From NCBI RefSeq assembly GCF_021390595.1, contig NZ_JAJEJR010000001.1:2232001-2296000 (forward strand): DNA of 64,000 bases, read 5' to 3'. Of this stretch, positions 1 through 11,171 are shown piece by piece. Position numbers and translations under genes: made by a program. Numbering within the stretch: the stretch's first letter is position 1; every line of letters starts with the position of its first letter. This stretch comes from Paraburkholderia sp. HP33-1 (GTDB taxonomy: Bacteria; Pseudomonadota; Gammaproteobacteria; Burkholderiales; Burkholderiaceae). The notes beneath the pieces were generated by a model. It saw only the letters and a list, made by a program, of their open reading frames with translations. It did no database searches and was not told the DNA's origin.

Positions 1-831
1 CAAGGCTATCGGCTGATGCTGATGACCACGCAATACGACGTGGACCGTGAACGTCACGCGATCGAAACGCTGCGCGAGCATCGCGTCGAAGGGCTGATCC
101 TGACCGTCGCCGATGCCGACACGCATCCGCTACTCGACGAGCTCGACCGCGCCGGCCTGCTGTACGTGCTGATGCACAACGACACAGTGCGGCGTCCGTC
201 GGTGTCGGTCGACAATCGCCTCGCCGCCTACGACGGCGTGCGCCGCCTGATCGCCCACGGCCATCGCCGCATCCTGATGCTGGCCGGCTCGTTCGCGGCT
301 TCGGACCGCGCGCGTCAGCGACATCTCGGCTACACCGAGGCAATGCAGGAGGCCGGCCTCACGCCCGCGCCCGCGCTCGAAGTCGATTTCAACGCCGAAG
401 AGCTCGCGCCGTCCGTGCTCGCGCATCTGACGCACGGCGCGAACCGTCCGACCGCCCTCTTCTGCAGCAACGATCTGCTCGCAATGGTCGTGATGCGCGG
501 GCTGCGTCGCGCGCATCTGAAGATTCCTCAGGACATGTCGATTCTCGGCTTCGACGGTCTCGCGATGGGCGAGCTGCTGTCGCCGCCGCTCGCCAGCATC
601 TGCGCGCCGAATCGCGAGATCGGCCGCACGGCGTGGCAGCGTCTGTTCGCGCGCATCGGCGGCGCACGCGAGGACCGCGCACTCGCCGCGGCCTCGCTTG
701 CGCTGAGCTTGCCGCACAGCGTGCGCGAAGGCGCGACGATCGCGGCCCTCGCGTCGCAGGTGGATCTCGATGCAACGTCGCCGACGGATGGGCTGGCCGC
801 CTCGGCAGCCACGGAAAATCCGTGCGCATAA
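1..831 (+). CDS. LacI-family transcriptional regulator, 3' part
   Basis: Frame 1 is open from the first base, so the gene begins upstream of the window and its DNA-binding domain is not seen. The visible 276 residues are a periplasmic-binding-protein-like sensor domain of the LacI/GalR type: an early LMLMTTQYD segment, a central SVDNRLAAYDGVRRLI stretch, TALFCSNDLLAMVVMRGL and the closing SILGFDGLAMGELLSPPL segment typical of this family. It is followed after 135 bp by an ABC importer operon on the same strand, so it probably controls that operon in response to the imported ligand. The ligand cannot be told from sequence. Family assignment is firm; target is inferred. Confidence 0.88.
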   Translation, partial: QGYRLMLMTTQYDVDRERHAIETLREHRVEGLILTVADADTHPLLDELDRAGLLYVLMHNDTVRRPSVSVDNRLAAYDGVRRLIAHGHRRILMLAGSFAASDRARQRHLGYTEAMQEAGLTPAPALEVDFNAEELAPSVLAHLTHGANRPTALFCSNDLLAMVVMRGLRRAHLKIPQDMSILGFDGLAMGELLSPPLASICAPNREIGRTAWQRLFARIGGAREDRALAAASLALSLPHSVREGATIAALASQVDLDATSPTDGLAASAATENPCA

Positions 832-919
832 AGAGCCGCATGAAGGCATACGCACCCGCAACACAAGCGTCATCACAAACTCACGCAACACACCACCAGC
901 AACCACCTATTACGGGCCT

Positions 920-945
920 GGAGTGAGCGCTGAAGCGCTCGCTCC
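920..945 (+). promoter_or_regulatory. Inverted repeat upstream of the ABC importer operon
   Basis: An 11-bp stem (one G-T pair) closes on a TGAA loop at 920-930 and 935-945, just before the ribosome binding site of the solute-binding gene at 967. The core contains AGCGCT twice, separated by GA. It could be an operator for the LacI-type protein just upstream or an mRNA 5' stabilising hairpin. The position fits either; no choice can be made from sequence. Confidence 0.45.
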
Positions 946-966
946 GATCGACACAGGAGACCTGCA

Positions 967-2049
967 GTGACCCGCTCGACCTCACGCTTCGCGTCCTCCC
1001 TCAAACCGCTCCGGCAAAAACTCGCACGCGCCGCCGCGGCCGCGCTGCCGGCGAGCCTGATCGTCGCAGGCGCGGCGCTCGTCACGCTCGCGCCGCAAGC
1101 CGCGCGCGCCGACGAAACCGCGATCTGCTACAACTGCCCGCCCGAATGGGCCGACTGGGCGAGCCAGATCAGGGCGATCCAGCAGAAAACCGGCATTCGC
1201 GTTCCGTTCGATAACAAGAACTCGGGGCAATCGATCGCACAACTGATGGCCGAGCAGAAAAGCCCGGTCGCCGACGTCGTGTATCTCGGCGTGTCCTCGG
1301 CCTTCCAGGCAAAGGACAAGGGCGTGATCCAGCCGTACAGGCCCGCCCACTGGGACGACATTCCCGCCGGCCTGAAAGATCCGCAAGGCTACTGGTTCAC
1401 GATCCACTCCGGCACGCTCGGCTTCTTCGTCAACAAGGACGCGCTCGAAGGCAAGCCGGTGCCGCGCTCGTGGGCCGATCTGCTGAAGCCGGAATACAAA
1501 GGGATGATCGGCTACCTCGATCCGTCGAGCGCGTTCGTCGGCTATGCGGGCGCGGTCGCGGTCAACCAGGCGCTCGGCGGTACGCTCGAGAACTTCGAGC
1601 CGGGCCTCGACTGGTTCAGGAAGCTCAAGGCGAACGCGCCGATCGTGCCGAAGCAGACCGCTTACGCGCGCGTGCTGTCCGGTGAAATTCCGATCCTGCT
1701 CGACTACGACTTCGACGCGTATCGCGCGAAGTACAAGGATCACGCGAACGTCGAGTTCGTGATTCCGCAGGAAGGCACGATTTCGGTGCCGTACGTGATG
1801 AGCCTCGTGAAGGGCGCGCCGCACGAAGCGAACGGCAAGAAGGTGCTCGATTTCGTGTTGTCCGACGAAGGCCAGAAGCTGTGGGCGCAGGCGTATCTGC
1901 GGCCGGTGCGCGCGAGCGCGATGAGCGCCGAAACCGCCGCGCAGTTCCTGCCCGCGAGCGAATACGCGCGTGCGAAGCCGGTCGACTTCGGGAAGATGGC
2001 CGACAAGCAATCGAGCTTCGGCGAGCGCTATCTGCAGGTGATGCATTGA
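967..2049 (+). CDS. ABC transporter periplasmic solute-binding protein
   Basis: 360 residues with a GTG start preceded by an AGGAGA ribosome binding site. A long signal peptide of about 48 residues ends in ARA-DE. The mature protein has the extracellular solute-binding family 1 / ferric and 2-aminoethylphosphonate type layout: an N-terminal lobe with VVYLGVSSAF, a hinge with HSGTLGFFVNKDAL, and a C-terminal lobe ending in GQKLWAQAYLRPVR. It captures the substrate in the periplasm and hands it to the two permeases encoded next. The linked GpdQ-like phosphodiesterase suggests a phosphodiester or similar organophosphate ligand, but that is inference. Polyamine-type or iron-type ligands cannot be excluded. 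Confidence 0.85.
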   Translation: MTRSTSRFASSLKPLRQKLARAAAAALPASLIVAGAALVTLAPQAARADETAICYNCPPEWADWASQIRAIQQKTGIRVPFDNKNSGQSIAQLMAEQKSPVADVVYLGVSSAFQAKDKGVIQPYRPAHWDDIPAGLKDPQGYWFTIHSGTLGFFVNKDALEGKPVPRSWADLLKPEYKGMIGYLDPSSAFVGYAGAVAVNQALGGTLENFEPGLDWFRKLKANAPIVPKQTAYARVLSGEIPILLDYDFDAYRAKYKDHANVEFVIPQEGTISVPYVMSLVKGAPHEANGKKVLDFVLSDEGQKLWAQAYLRPVRASAMSAETAAQFLPASEYARAKPVDFGKMADKQSSFGERYLQVMH

Positions 2050-2870
2050 ACGACGTCACGTTCCCGCTGCGCTGGCGCATCGCGTTGCTCGCGCCCGCGC
2101 TCGCGGTGTTCATCGCGTTCTGGCTGCTGCCGATGGGCGCGCTCGCGCAGCTCTCCGGCGGCGGCCACGCGATCGCGACCTATCGCGCGATGCTGACGAA
2201 TCCGCGCTATATGTCGAGCCTCGCGGCGACCGTCCTGCTGTCGGCGGCGGTCACAGCGGCCACGCTGGTACTGTCGGTGATTGCGGGGCTGCTGCTTGCG
2301 CGCCGCGAGTTCGCGGGCAAGCGCACGCTGCTCGCGCTGCTGACGTTTCCGCTCGCATTTCCGGGGGTCGTGGTCGGCTTCATGGTCATCATGCTCGCGG
2401 GACGCCAGGGGCTGATCGGCGCGCTGTCGCTGAAACTCGCCGGCGATCGCTGGGTGTTTGCGTATTCGATGAGCGGGCTCTTTCTCGGCTATCTGTACTT
2501 CTCGATTCCGCGTGTGATCGTCACCGTGATGGCGTCCGCGAGCAAGCTCGACGCATCGCTCGAAGAGGCCGCGCGCTCGCTCGGCGCGTCGCCGTGGCGC
2601 ATCATGCGCGACATCGTGCTGCCGGCGCTGTCGCCCGGGCTGATCGCGGCCGGCGCCGTATGCTTCGCAACCGCGATGGGCGCATTCGGCACGGCGTTCA
2701 CACTCGCCACCGACATCGACGTACTGCCGATGACCATCTATACCGAGTTCACGCTGAACGCGAACATGGTGACGGCCGCGGGCCTGTCGATCGTTCTGGG
2801 CATCGTCACCTGGGCGGTGCTGGCGATCGCGCGTAGCGCGAGCGGTTCGGGCGTGGCGGCGAGCGCATGA
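2046..2870 (+). CDS. ABC transporter permease, first subunit
   Basis: About 274 residues if translation starts at the TTG at 2046, which overlaps the preceding stop codon as TTGA and puts the first membrane segment (RIALLAPALAVFIAFWLLP) at the N terminus. The open frame extends further upstream but only as an antisense-like arginine-rich stretch inside the binding-protein gene. Six membrane segments and the cytoplasmic EAA loop (LEEAARSLGASPWRIMRDIVLP) mark it as a binding-protein-dependent inner membrane permease of the spermidine/phosphonate type. It pairs with the second permease, whose start overlaps its stop by four bases. The rare TTG start is my choice from context. Confidence 0.85.
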   Translation: MNDVTFPLRWRIALLAPALAVFIAFWLLPMGALAQLSGGGHAIATYRAMLTNPRYMSSLAATVLLSAAVTAATLVLSVIAGLLLARREFAGKRTLLALLTFPLAFPGVVVGFMVIMLAGRQGLIGALSLKLAGDRWVFAYSMSGLFLGYLYFSIPRVIVTVMASASKLDASLEEAARSLGASPWRIMRDIVLPALSPGLIAAGAVCFATAMGAFGTAFTLATDIDVLPMTIYTEFTLNANMVTAAGLSIVLGIVTWAVLAIARSASGSGVAASA

Positions 2871-3835
2871 GCGGCACGGCGCCTGAACCCCGCGTTCGTG
2901 AACGGAACGACCTCCTATCTATGAACTCGATCACCGTCCCTTCGCCGTCTTCGCAGCCGGCAGCGGGACCACGCGCGCGACGCGCATGGCCTTCCTCGCG
3001 AACATGGCTCGCCGCCGGTCAATGGTTCGTCACACTGCTGTTGTGCGCGTTCCTGATCGTGCCGGTCGTCATGTCGATCGTCGCGGGGCTGACGGTCAAC
3101 TACTTCAAGGGCGTGTCAAGCGGACTCACGCTGCGCTGGCTCGTCGAAGTGTGGACCCAGTATCACGACTCGGTGTGGCTGTCGCTCGAAGTGGCCGCCG
3201 CGACGCTCGTCGTCACGCTGCTGACCGGCGTGCCCGCGGGCTATGTGCTCGCGCGCAGCAAGACGCGCTTCGCACGCATCGTCGAAGAGTTTCTGGTGCT
3301 GCCGATCGCGCTGCCCGGCCTCGCCTCGGCGCTCGCGCTGCTCGTGATCTACGGCGGCTTCACGGCGTTTCGCATGAGCGCGGCGTTCATCGTCGTCGGG
3401 CATGTGGTGTTCACGCTGCCGTTCATGGTGCGCGCGGTCGCCGCGGTCTGCGCGGGCAGCGATCTGCGCACGCTCGAAGAAGGCGCGGCGAGCCTCGGCG
3501 CAGGCTTCGTCACGCGCTTCGTGACGATCGTGCTGCCGAACGCGCGACCCGGCATCGTGGCCGGCGCGCTCGCGGTGCTCACGCTGTCGATCGGCGAATT
3601 CAACCTGACGTGGATGCTGCACACGCCCGACACGAAGACGCTGCCGGTCGGCCTCGCCGACACCTACGCGTCGATGCGCATCGAGATCGGCAGCGCGTAC
3701 ACGATCCTGTTCTTCATCATGACGATGCCGCTGCTCGTCGCGATGCAATGGCTCGGCGTCGACGCGACCGGCCAGCGCAGCGCGTCGAAAAAGCGCGGCG
3801 CCGTTTCTCCCGCCAAGCCCATCGACACGCCATGA
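2867..3835 (+). CDS. ABC transporter permease, second subunit
   Basis: 322 residues from the ATG that overlaps the previous stop (ATGA). A later ATG at 2921 would remove 18 residues and is also possible. The N terminus is cytoplasmic and Pro/Arg rich; the first membrane segment is near WFVTLLLCAFLIVPVVMSIV. The EAA loop is visible as LEEGAASLGAGFVTRFVTIVLP. This is the second half of the heterodimeric membrane channel of the importer. The stop again overlaps the start of the ATPase gene, so the proteins are translationally coupled. Nothing is missing or degenerate. Confidence 0.87.
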   Translation: MSGTAPEPRVRERNDLLSMNSITVPSPSSQPAAGPRARRAWPSSRTWLAAGQWFVTLLLCAFLIVPVVMSIVAGLTVNYFKGVSSGLTLRWLVEVWTQYHDSVWLSLEVAAATLVVTLLTGVPAGYVLARSKTRFARIVEEFLVLPIALPGLASALALLVIYGGFTAFRMSAAFIVVGHVVFTLPFMVRAVAAVCAGSDLRTLEEGAASLGAGFVTRFVTIVLPNARPGIVAGALAVLTLSIGEFNLTWMLHTPDTKTLPVGLADTYASMRIEIGSAYTILFFIMTMPLLVAMQWLGVDATGQRSASKKRGAVSPAKPIDTP

Positions 3836-4878
3836 AACTGACCTCGGTTCCCATCACGCTTACGCAGTGCGCCAAAACGTTTCGCGGCACGCGCGTGCTC
3901 GAGCCGCTCGACCTGTCGATCGGTGCGGGCGAAACCCTCGTGCTGCTCGGACCGTCGGGCTGCGGCAAGACGACGACGCTGCGCCTGATCGCGGGCCTCG
4001 AAACGCCCGACGCGGGCGGGCGCATCGCATTCGGCGACGACGACGTCACCGCGCTGCCGATCGAAAAACGCGCGGTCGGCATGGTGTTTCAAAGCTACGC
4101 GCTGTTTCCGAACCTGACGGTGCGCGGCAACATCGGCTACGGCCTGAAAATCAAACGCGTGCCGGCCGCGCTCGCACGGCAACGCGTCGACGAACTGCTC
4201 GAGATGATGCGGCTCTCTGCGCATGCCGACAAACCGATCGATCAACTGTCCGGCGGACAGCGTCAGCGAGTGGCACTCGCGCGCGCACTCGCGGTGCAGC
4301 CGCGCGTGCTGCTGCTCGACGAACCGCTGACCGCGCTCGACGCGCGTCTGCGCGATACGTTGCGCAGCGAGATGAATGCGCTGTTGCGCGAACTCGGCAT
4401 CACGACCGTCTACGTGACGCACGATCAGGCCGAAGCGATGGAACTCGGCGATCGCATCGTCGTGATGAGCGCGGGGCGCATCGAGCAGATCGGTTCGCCG
4501 CGCGACATCTACTATCGCCCGGCCAATCGCACGGTCGCGCAGTTCGTCGGCACGATCAACCGTGTCACGGGCGAGCCGCGCGGCGGCATGCTGGCGACGA
4601 CCGGCGGCGCCGTGCCGTTGCCCGCGCATGCGTCGAATGCGAACGGTGCGCACGAAATTTTCTTTCGCCCCGAGGACGCGCGGCTCACCGACCCCGCGCT
4701 CGCGCAGTTGCGCGGCCAGATCGAAAGCACGGCGTTTCTCGGCGAACGCACCCGTCTGACGATTGGCGGCGCCGCGCCCGAGCCGCTCCTTGTCGATGTC
4801 GCGGGTCGTATCGAGCTTGCGCGCGGCACGCCGGTCGGCATTTCGATCGAGCAGGACGCGCTCATTGCACTATCTTAG
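3832..4878 (+). CDS. ABC transporter ATP-binding protein
   Basis: 348 residues starting at the ATG that overlaps the upstream permease stop by four bases. All nucleotide-binding motifs are present: Walker A GPSGCGKTT, Q-loop FQSYALFPNLTV, signature LSGGQRQR, Walker B LLLDEPLTALD and the switch histidine in VTHDQAEA. The C-terminal 110 residues form the TOBE-type regulatory domain of the MalK/PotA group (IFFRPEDARL). It powers import through the two preceding permeases. The domain architecture matches polyamine, iron and phosphonate importers equally well, so it does not settle the substrate. Confidence 0.9.
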   Translation: MKLTSVPITLTQCAKTFRGTRVLEPLDLSIGAGETLVLLGPSGCGKTTTLRLIAGLETPDAGGRIAFGDDDVTALPIEKRAVGMVFQSYALFPNLTVRGNIGYGLKIKRVPAALARQRVDELLEMMRLSAHADKPIDQLSGGQRQRVALARALAVQPRVLLLDEPLTALDARLRDTLRSEMNALLRELGITTVYVTHDQAEAMELGDRIVVMSAGRIEQIGSPRDIYYRPANRTVAQFVGTINRVTGEPRGGMLATTGGAVPLPAHASNANGAHEIFFRPEDARLTDPALAQLRGQIESTAFLGERTRLTIGGAAPEPLLVDVAGRIELARGTPVGISIEQDALIALS

Positions 4879-4935
4879 GAACAGGCGGCGCCGCATCCTG
4901 GCGCTCAACACGAAGGAACCCGAAGGACCTCTGTC

Positions 4936-5760
4936 ATGCTGCTGGCTCAAATTAGCGACCTGCATATCAAGCAACCCGGCGTGCTCGCGTATCGCGTCGT
5001 CGATACCGCCGCCTATCTCACGCGCTGTGTCAATGCGCTCAACGCGCTCGCGCCGCGCCCCGACGCGGTGTTGATCACCGGCGACCTCGTCGATGAGGGC
5101 GACCCGCAACAGTACGCCCACCTGAAGACACTGCTCGCGCCGCTCGCCATCCCCTATTTCCTGATGGTCGGCAATCACGACGAACGCAAGGCGTTGCGCG
5201 CGGCGTTTCCCGAGCGCGAGGAACTGAAGAGCGGTGGCGAGTTCGTGCAGTACGCGTTCGACGTCGGCCCGCTGCGCGTCATCGCGCTCGATTCGCTGGT
5301 GCCCGGCGAGAGCGGCGGCATGCTGTGCGACACGCGGCTCGCGTGGCTCGCGCAGCAGCTCGATGCGGCGCGCGGCAAGCCGGTGGTGGTCGCGGTGCAT
5401 CACCCGCCGTTCGTGTGCGGCATCGGCCATATGGATGAAATCCGGCTCGACCAGGCCGCATCGGACAAGCTCGCAGCACTGATCGCCCAGCACCCGAACG
5501 TCGAGCGCGTGCTCTGCGGGCACGTGCATCGGTCGATGTTCGTGCGCTTCGGCGGTACGATCGCGAGCGCGATTCCGGCGCCCGCGCACCAGGTCGCGCT
5601 CGATCTGAGCGAGGGCGGACCGTCGGTGTTCGTGATGGAGCCGCCCGGATATGCGCTGCACCGCTACGATCCGGCAACGGGCATCGTCACGCATCATGCG
5701 TATGTCGATGCGGCCGAGGGCCCGTATCCGTTCGACGACGATGGTGAGTTGAACGACTGA
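4936..5760 (+). CDS. GpdQ-like metallophosphodiesterase
   Basis: 274 residues, the usual length of the GpdQ/CpdA class of calcineurin-like enzymes. The binuclear metal site is complete: D8 and H10 in SDLH, D50 in TGDLVDEG, N80 and H81 in GNHDE, H156 in HHPPF, and H196/H198 in GHVH. These positions nearly coincide with the metal ligands known for glycerophosphodiesterase GpdQ. No signal peptide is seen, so it should act in the cytoplasm on a phosphodiester brought in by the ABC importer encoded 57 bp upstream. The assignment to this enzyme class is firm; a preference for glycerophosphodiesters rather than other phosphodiesters is inferred. Confidence 0.85.
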   Translation: MLLAQISDLHIKQPGVLAYRVVDTAAYLTRCVNALNALAPRPDAVLITGDLVDEGDPQQYAHLKTLLAPLAIPYFLMVGNHDERKALRAAFPEREELKSGGEFVQYAFDVGPLRVIALDSLVPGESGGMLCDTRLAWLAQQLDAARGKPVVVAVHHPPFVCGIGHMDEIRLDQAASDKLAALIAQHPNVERVLCGHVHRSMFVRFGGTIASAIPAPAHQVALDLSEGGPSVFVMEPPGYALHRYDPATGIVTHHAYVDAAEGPYPFDDDGELND

Positions 5761-5953
5761 ATCGATCGACTGAACCGCGCGACACGCTTCGCAACAGTCT
5801 GAGACCTGACGCGCGGGCCAGCGTCGCCGTCCGGCGTTCCGGATTGCCGGCGAGCGTCGTCGGCCGCCGGCCGTCAGCACGAACCCCGTAGCTCCGGTAT
5901 GATCGGCACGCTTGAGGATCGTGCATGGGCCGGTCCGTCGATCCGCCTCTGTC

Positions 5954-7159
5954 ATGTCCAGTTCCGACGCCTCCACTTCCCCGTCCGCTTCCTCCACCCG
6001 ATCACTGCGCGGCCTGTTGCTGCTGCTCGCGACGATCGCCGGTATCTCGGTTGCGAACATCTATTACAACCAGCCGTTACTCGACAACTTCCGGCAGTCG
6101 TTTCCGGGCAGCGCGTCATGGGTCGGCGCGGTGCCGGCCGTCACGCAGCTCGGCTACGCGGCCGGCATGCTGCTGCTCGCGCCGCTCGGCGATCGCTTCG
6201 ACCGGCGTCTGTTGATCCTGCTGCAGATCGCCGCGATGTGCGTCGCGCTCGTCATCGCGGCGTCGGCGCCGACGCTCGCGGTGCTGATCGTCGCAAGTCT
6301 CGCGATCGGCGTGCTCGCGACGATCGCGCAACAGGCCGTGCCGTTCGCGGCCGAACTCGCGCCGCCGTCCGAGCGCGGCCATGCGGTCGGCACCGTGATG
6401 AGCGGCCTGCTGCTCGGCATCCTGCTCGCGCGGACCGCGGCTGGCATCGTCGCCGAATACTTCGGCTGGCGCTCGGTATTCGGCGCATCGGTCGTCGCGC
6501 TGCTCGCGCTCGCGGTCGTCATCATTCTGCGTTTGCCGAAGAGCCAGCCGACCTCCACGCTGCGGTACGGCAAGCTGCTCGTGTCGATGTGGCATCTCGT
6601 GACCGAGCACCGCGCGCTGCGTGAGGCGTCGCTAACCGGTGCGGCGTTGTTCGCGGCGTTCAGCATTTTCTGGTCGGTGCTCGCGTTGCTGCTCGCGGGT
6701 GCGCCGTTTCATCTCGGGCCGCAGGCGGCGGGGCTGTTCGGCATCGTCGGCGCGGCGGGCGCGATGGCCGCGCCGCTCGCCGGCAAGTTCGCAGACCGGC
6801 GTGGACCGCGCGCGATCATCACCGTGTCGCTGGTCCTGGTCGTCATCGCGTTCGTGATTTTTGGCGCGTCGGCGAAGAGCATTGCGGGGCTCGTGGTCGG
6901 TGTGATCATCCTCGACATCGGGGTGCAGGCCGCGCAGATTTCGAATCAGTCGCGCATCTATGCGTTGAAGCCCGATGCGCGCAGCCGCGTGAATACCGTG
7001 TACATGGTCGCGTATTTCATCGGCGGGGCGCTGGGTTCGGGTGTCGGCGCGATCGTGTGGCCGGTGTTCGGGTGGATCGGCGTCAGTATCGCGGGCGTCG
7101 GGTTTGCCGCGCTCGGTGCGTGGAATCATTTGCGGTTGCCGGCCCGGGCGGGGAATTAA
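5954..7159 (+). CDS. MFS transporter (drug/sugar efflux type)
   Basis: 401 residues from the ATG at 5954; a TTG 42 bases upstream is in frame but less likely. Twelve hydrophobic segments are visible. The first contains GISVANIYYNQPLLDNF, a signature of the YnfM/AraJ-like efflux branch, and the loop after helix two holds APLGDRFDRRLLI, the MFS motif A. It is an inner membrane secondary transporter, probably exporting a small molecule by proton antiport. It stands alone between the phosphodiesterase gene and the DUF1328 pair, with 193 bp of upstream DNA in which I see no clear operator. Substrate unknown. Confidence 0.85.
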   Translation: MSSSDASTSPSASSTRSLRGLLLLLATIAGISVANIYYNQPLLDNFRQSFPGSASWVGAVPAVTQLGYAAGMLLLAPLGDRFDRRLLILLQIAAMCVALVIAASAPTLAVLIVASLAIGVLATIAQQAVPFAAELAPPSERGHAVGTVMSGLLLGILLARTAAGIVAEYFGWRSVFGASVVALLALAVVIILRLPKSQPTSTLRYGKLLVSMWHLVTEHRALREASLTGAALFAAFSIFWSVLALLLAGAPFHLGPQAAGLFGIVGAAGAMAAPLAGKFADRRGPRAIITVSLVLVVIAFVIFGASAKSIAGLVVGVIILDIGVQAAQISNQSRIYALKPDARSRVNTVYMVAYFIGGALGSGVGAIVWPVFGWIGVSIAGVGFAALGAWNHLRLPARAGN

Positions 7160-7189
7160 GCGCAGGATCACCAGTCGCGACGAGGGCAG

Positions 7190-7351
7190 CTACGCCCGGA
7201 ACAAGCCGAGCAGCAACGTGACCACGAACACGACGATGAAGATGTAGAACAGGATCTTCGCGATGTCGGCCGCGCCGGACGCGATGCCGGTAAAACCGAA
7301 CACGGCTGCGATGATCGCAATCACGAAGAAGACGACGGCATAGTGAAGCAT
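7190..7351 (-). CDS. DUF1328 small membrane protein, copy 1
   Basis: 53 residues from an ATG with GGGAGA eight bases upstream. The sequence has two hydrophobic segments separated by the [16 protein letters not shown] motif that defines DUF1328 (YtjA family). These small inner membrane proteins are common in Proteobacteria and tend to be stress induced; their biochemical role is unknown. A paralogue of the same family is encoded 93 bp upstream on the same strand, so the pair is a tandem duplication. Confidence 0.88.
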   Translation of the reverse strand: MLHYAVVFFVIAIIAAVFGFTGIASGAADIAKILFYIFIVVFVVTLLLGLFRA

Positions 7352-7444
7352 CGCGCTTCTCCCGTTTGTTGACCTGGAATCGGCTACGAGCAAACCGCTC
7401 GCCTGCTATGAATCCGCGGTTTGCCGCCACTGCGATGGGCCGTG

Positions 7445-7621
7445 CTAATCGATCATTTTCTTCGTCACCACGAAGCCCAGCACAAGGAACACCACGCACA
7501 GTACGAGGAAAGCGAAGAACAGGAACTTCGCGATCGCCGCCGCGCCGGCCGCAATGCCGGTAAAGCCGAGAAGACCCGCGATCACCGCGATGATCGCGAA
7601 GAACAGTGCCCACTTCAACAT
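7445..7621 (-). CDS. DUF1328 small membrane protein, copy 2
   Basis: 58 residues, starting at an ATG preceded by a strong GGGAGGAAG ribosome binding site. It has the same fold as its downstream neighbour: hydrophobic N-terminal helix, a [18 protein letters not shown] core and a second helix, but a longer C terminus ending in KKMID. It is too short to be caught by a 60-residue threshold, yet conserved core and ribosome binding site make it convincing. Together with the copy at 7190-7351 it forms a tandem pair, likely cotranscribed from the 249-bp region upstream. Confidence 0.88.
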   Translation of the reverse strand: MLKWALFFAIIAVIAGLLGFTGIAAGAAAIAKFLFFAFLVLCVVFLVLGFVVTKKMID

Positions 7622-7870
7622 GATGGCTTCCTCCCGAAACGTTGGATGAACATCGGGTCCATGCTATCGCTACGCCGCGCCGCGCGCATTCCGACACTCG
7701 CCGTTTCTCACGTAAGAATCCGCTCACATTTTGTTACAACGAGGTTACGCGCGCCGCTCCCGCCTTTTTTACCATGCAATCAGGCGGGCTCGATACCGGA
7801 TCGACACCTGATCGACTGGCGCCCCGGTCGGACCACCTCAACCGATGCATTCTCGACAAGGAGAACTTTC

Positions 7871-10205
<2,335 letters not shown>

Positions 10206-10241
10206 GAGTGGGCGCGCGGTTCGACGGGAACCGCGCCGGCC

Positions 10242-11171
10242 CTACACCGTGTCCTTATTCTGGTAATCGAACCAGAACGACAAACCGACGCTGATCAGAA
10301 TCACGATCGTCGCGATCACCATCGAGCGCGTGATCGGCTCCCCGAGCACTAGCGCCCCCAACGCGACCGCGACGACCGGATTCACGTACATGCAGCTGCT
10401 CGCAATAATCGGGCTCGTGTGGCGAATCAGAAAACCGTACGCGACCCACGCGGCCATCGTGCCGATCAGCATCAGATAGAGAAACGCGACGAGCGGCAGG
10501 AAATGCAGCTCGAGCATCCGCTCGCCCGCCGCCAACGCGACCAGCGTCGAGATCGCGCCGCCGAGGCCGATCTGCAGCGCGGTCGACACAAACAGGTCCG
10601 ACGGCAGCTTCAGCTGCCCGGCCAGATGCGCGCCACCGGCCCAGAACAGCGCGCCGCACAGAATCGCGAGCGTGCCGGCGCCCGAGCCCGGCGTCCGGTC
10701 GCCGTGACTCAGAATCACGATGCCGACTAGCCCGAGCCCGACCGCGAACCATTCGCCCCCGCCGATCTTGCGTCCGGCGACGGCGGCGATCACGGCCGCG
10801 AACAGCGGCACGGTCGCGACCATCACGGCCGCGGTGCCGGTGCCGACCGTGCGCATGCCGTAGGCGAGCATGCCGCTCGACAGGCCCACCAGCATCGTGC
10901 CGACGAGGGCCGCGTTGCGGATTTCGGGGAGGCTCGGCCAGATCGGCTTGCGACGCGCGGCAAACACGAACAGACCCATGCCGGCGAACAGGTTGCGCAA
11001 GCCCGACAGCATGAGCGGCGGAAACGAGCCGAGCGCGACGTGCACCCCGAGATACGTCGAGCCCCACACAAGATAAACGACGGCAAGCGCGAGCGCGATC
11101 TGGCCGTTGTACGACTGCGGCAGACGCAGCGGCCAGCCACGCGGAGATAAACCGGAACGTTGCAGCGACAT
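10242..11171 (-). CDS. EamA/DMT-family transporter
   Basis: 309 residues from an ATG at 11171. Ten hydrophobic segments arranged as two EamA repeats are visible, with the typical VYLVWGSTYLGVHVAL first helix and the closing SPIIASSCMYVNPVVAVALGALVLGE repeat split over the last helices. This is an inner membrane drug/metabolite exporter of the YedA/RhaT-like branch; its substrate is unknown. The open frame continues upstream to 11519 but only as low-complexity Ala/Arg sequence, so I use the internal ATG. Transcription converges with fadH. Confidence 0.85.
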   Translation of the reverse strand: MSLQRSGLSPRGWPLRLPQSYNGQIALALAVVYLVWGSTYLGVHVALGSFPPLMLSGLRNLFAGMGLFVFAARRKPIWPSLPEIRNAALVGTMLVGLSSGMLAYGMRTVGTGTAAVMVATVPLFAAVIAAVAGRKIGGGEWFAVGLGLVGIVILSHGDRTPGSGAGTLAILCGALFWAGGAHLAGQLKLPSDLFVSTALQIGLGGAISTLVALAAGERMLELHFLPLVAFLYLMLIGTMAAWVAYGFLIRHTSPIIASSCMYVNPVVAVALGALVLGEPITRSMVIATIVILISVGLSFWFDYQNKDTV

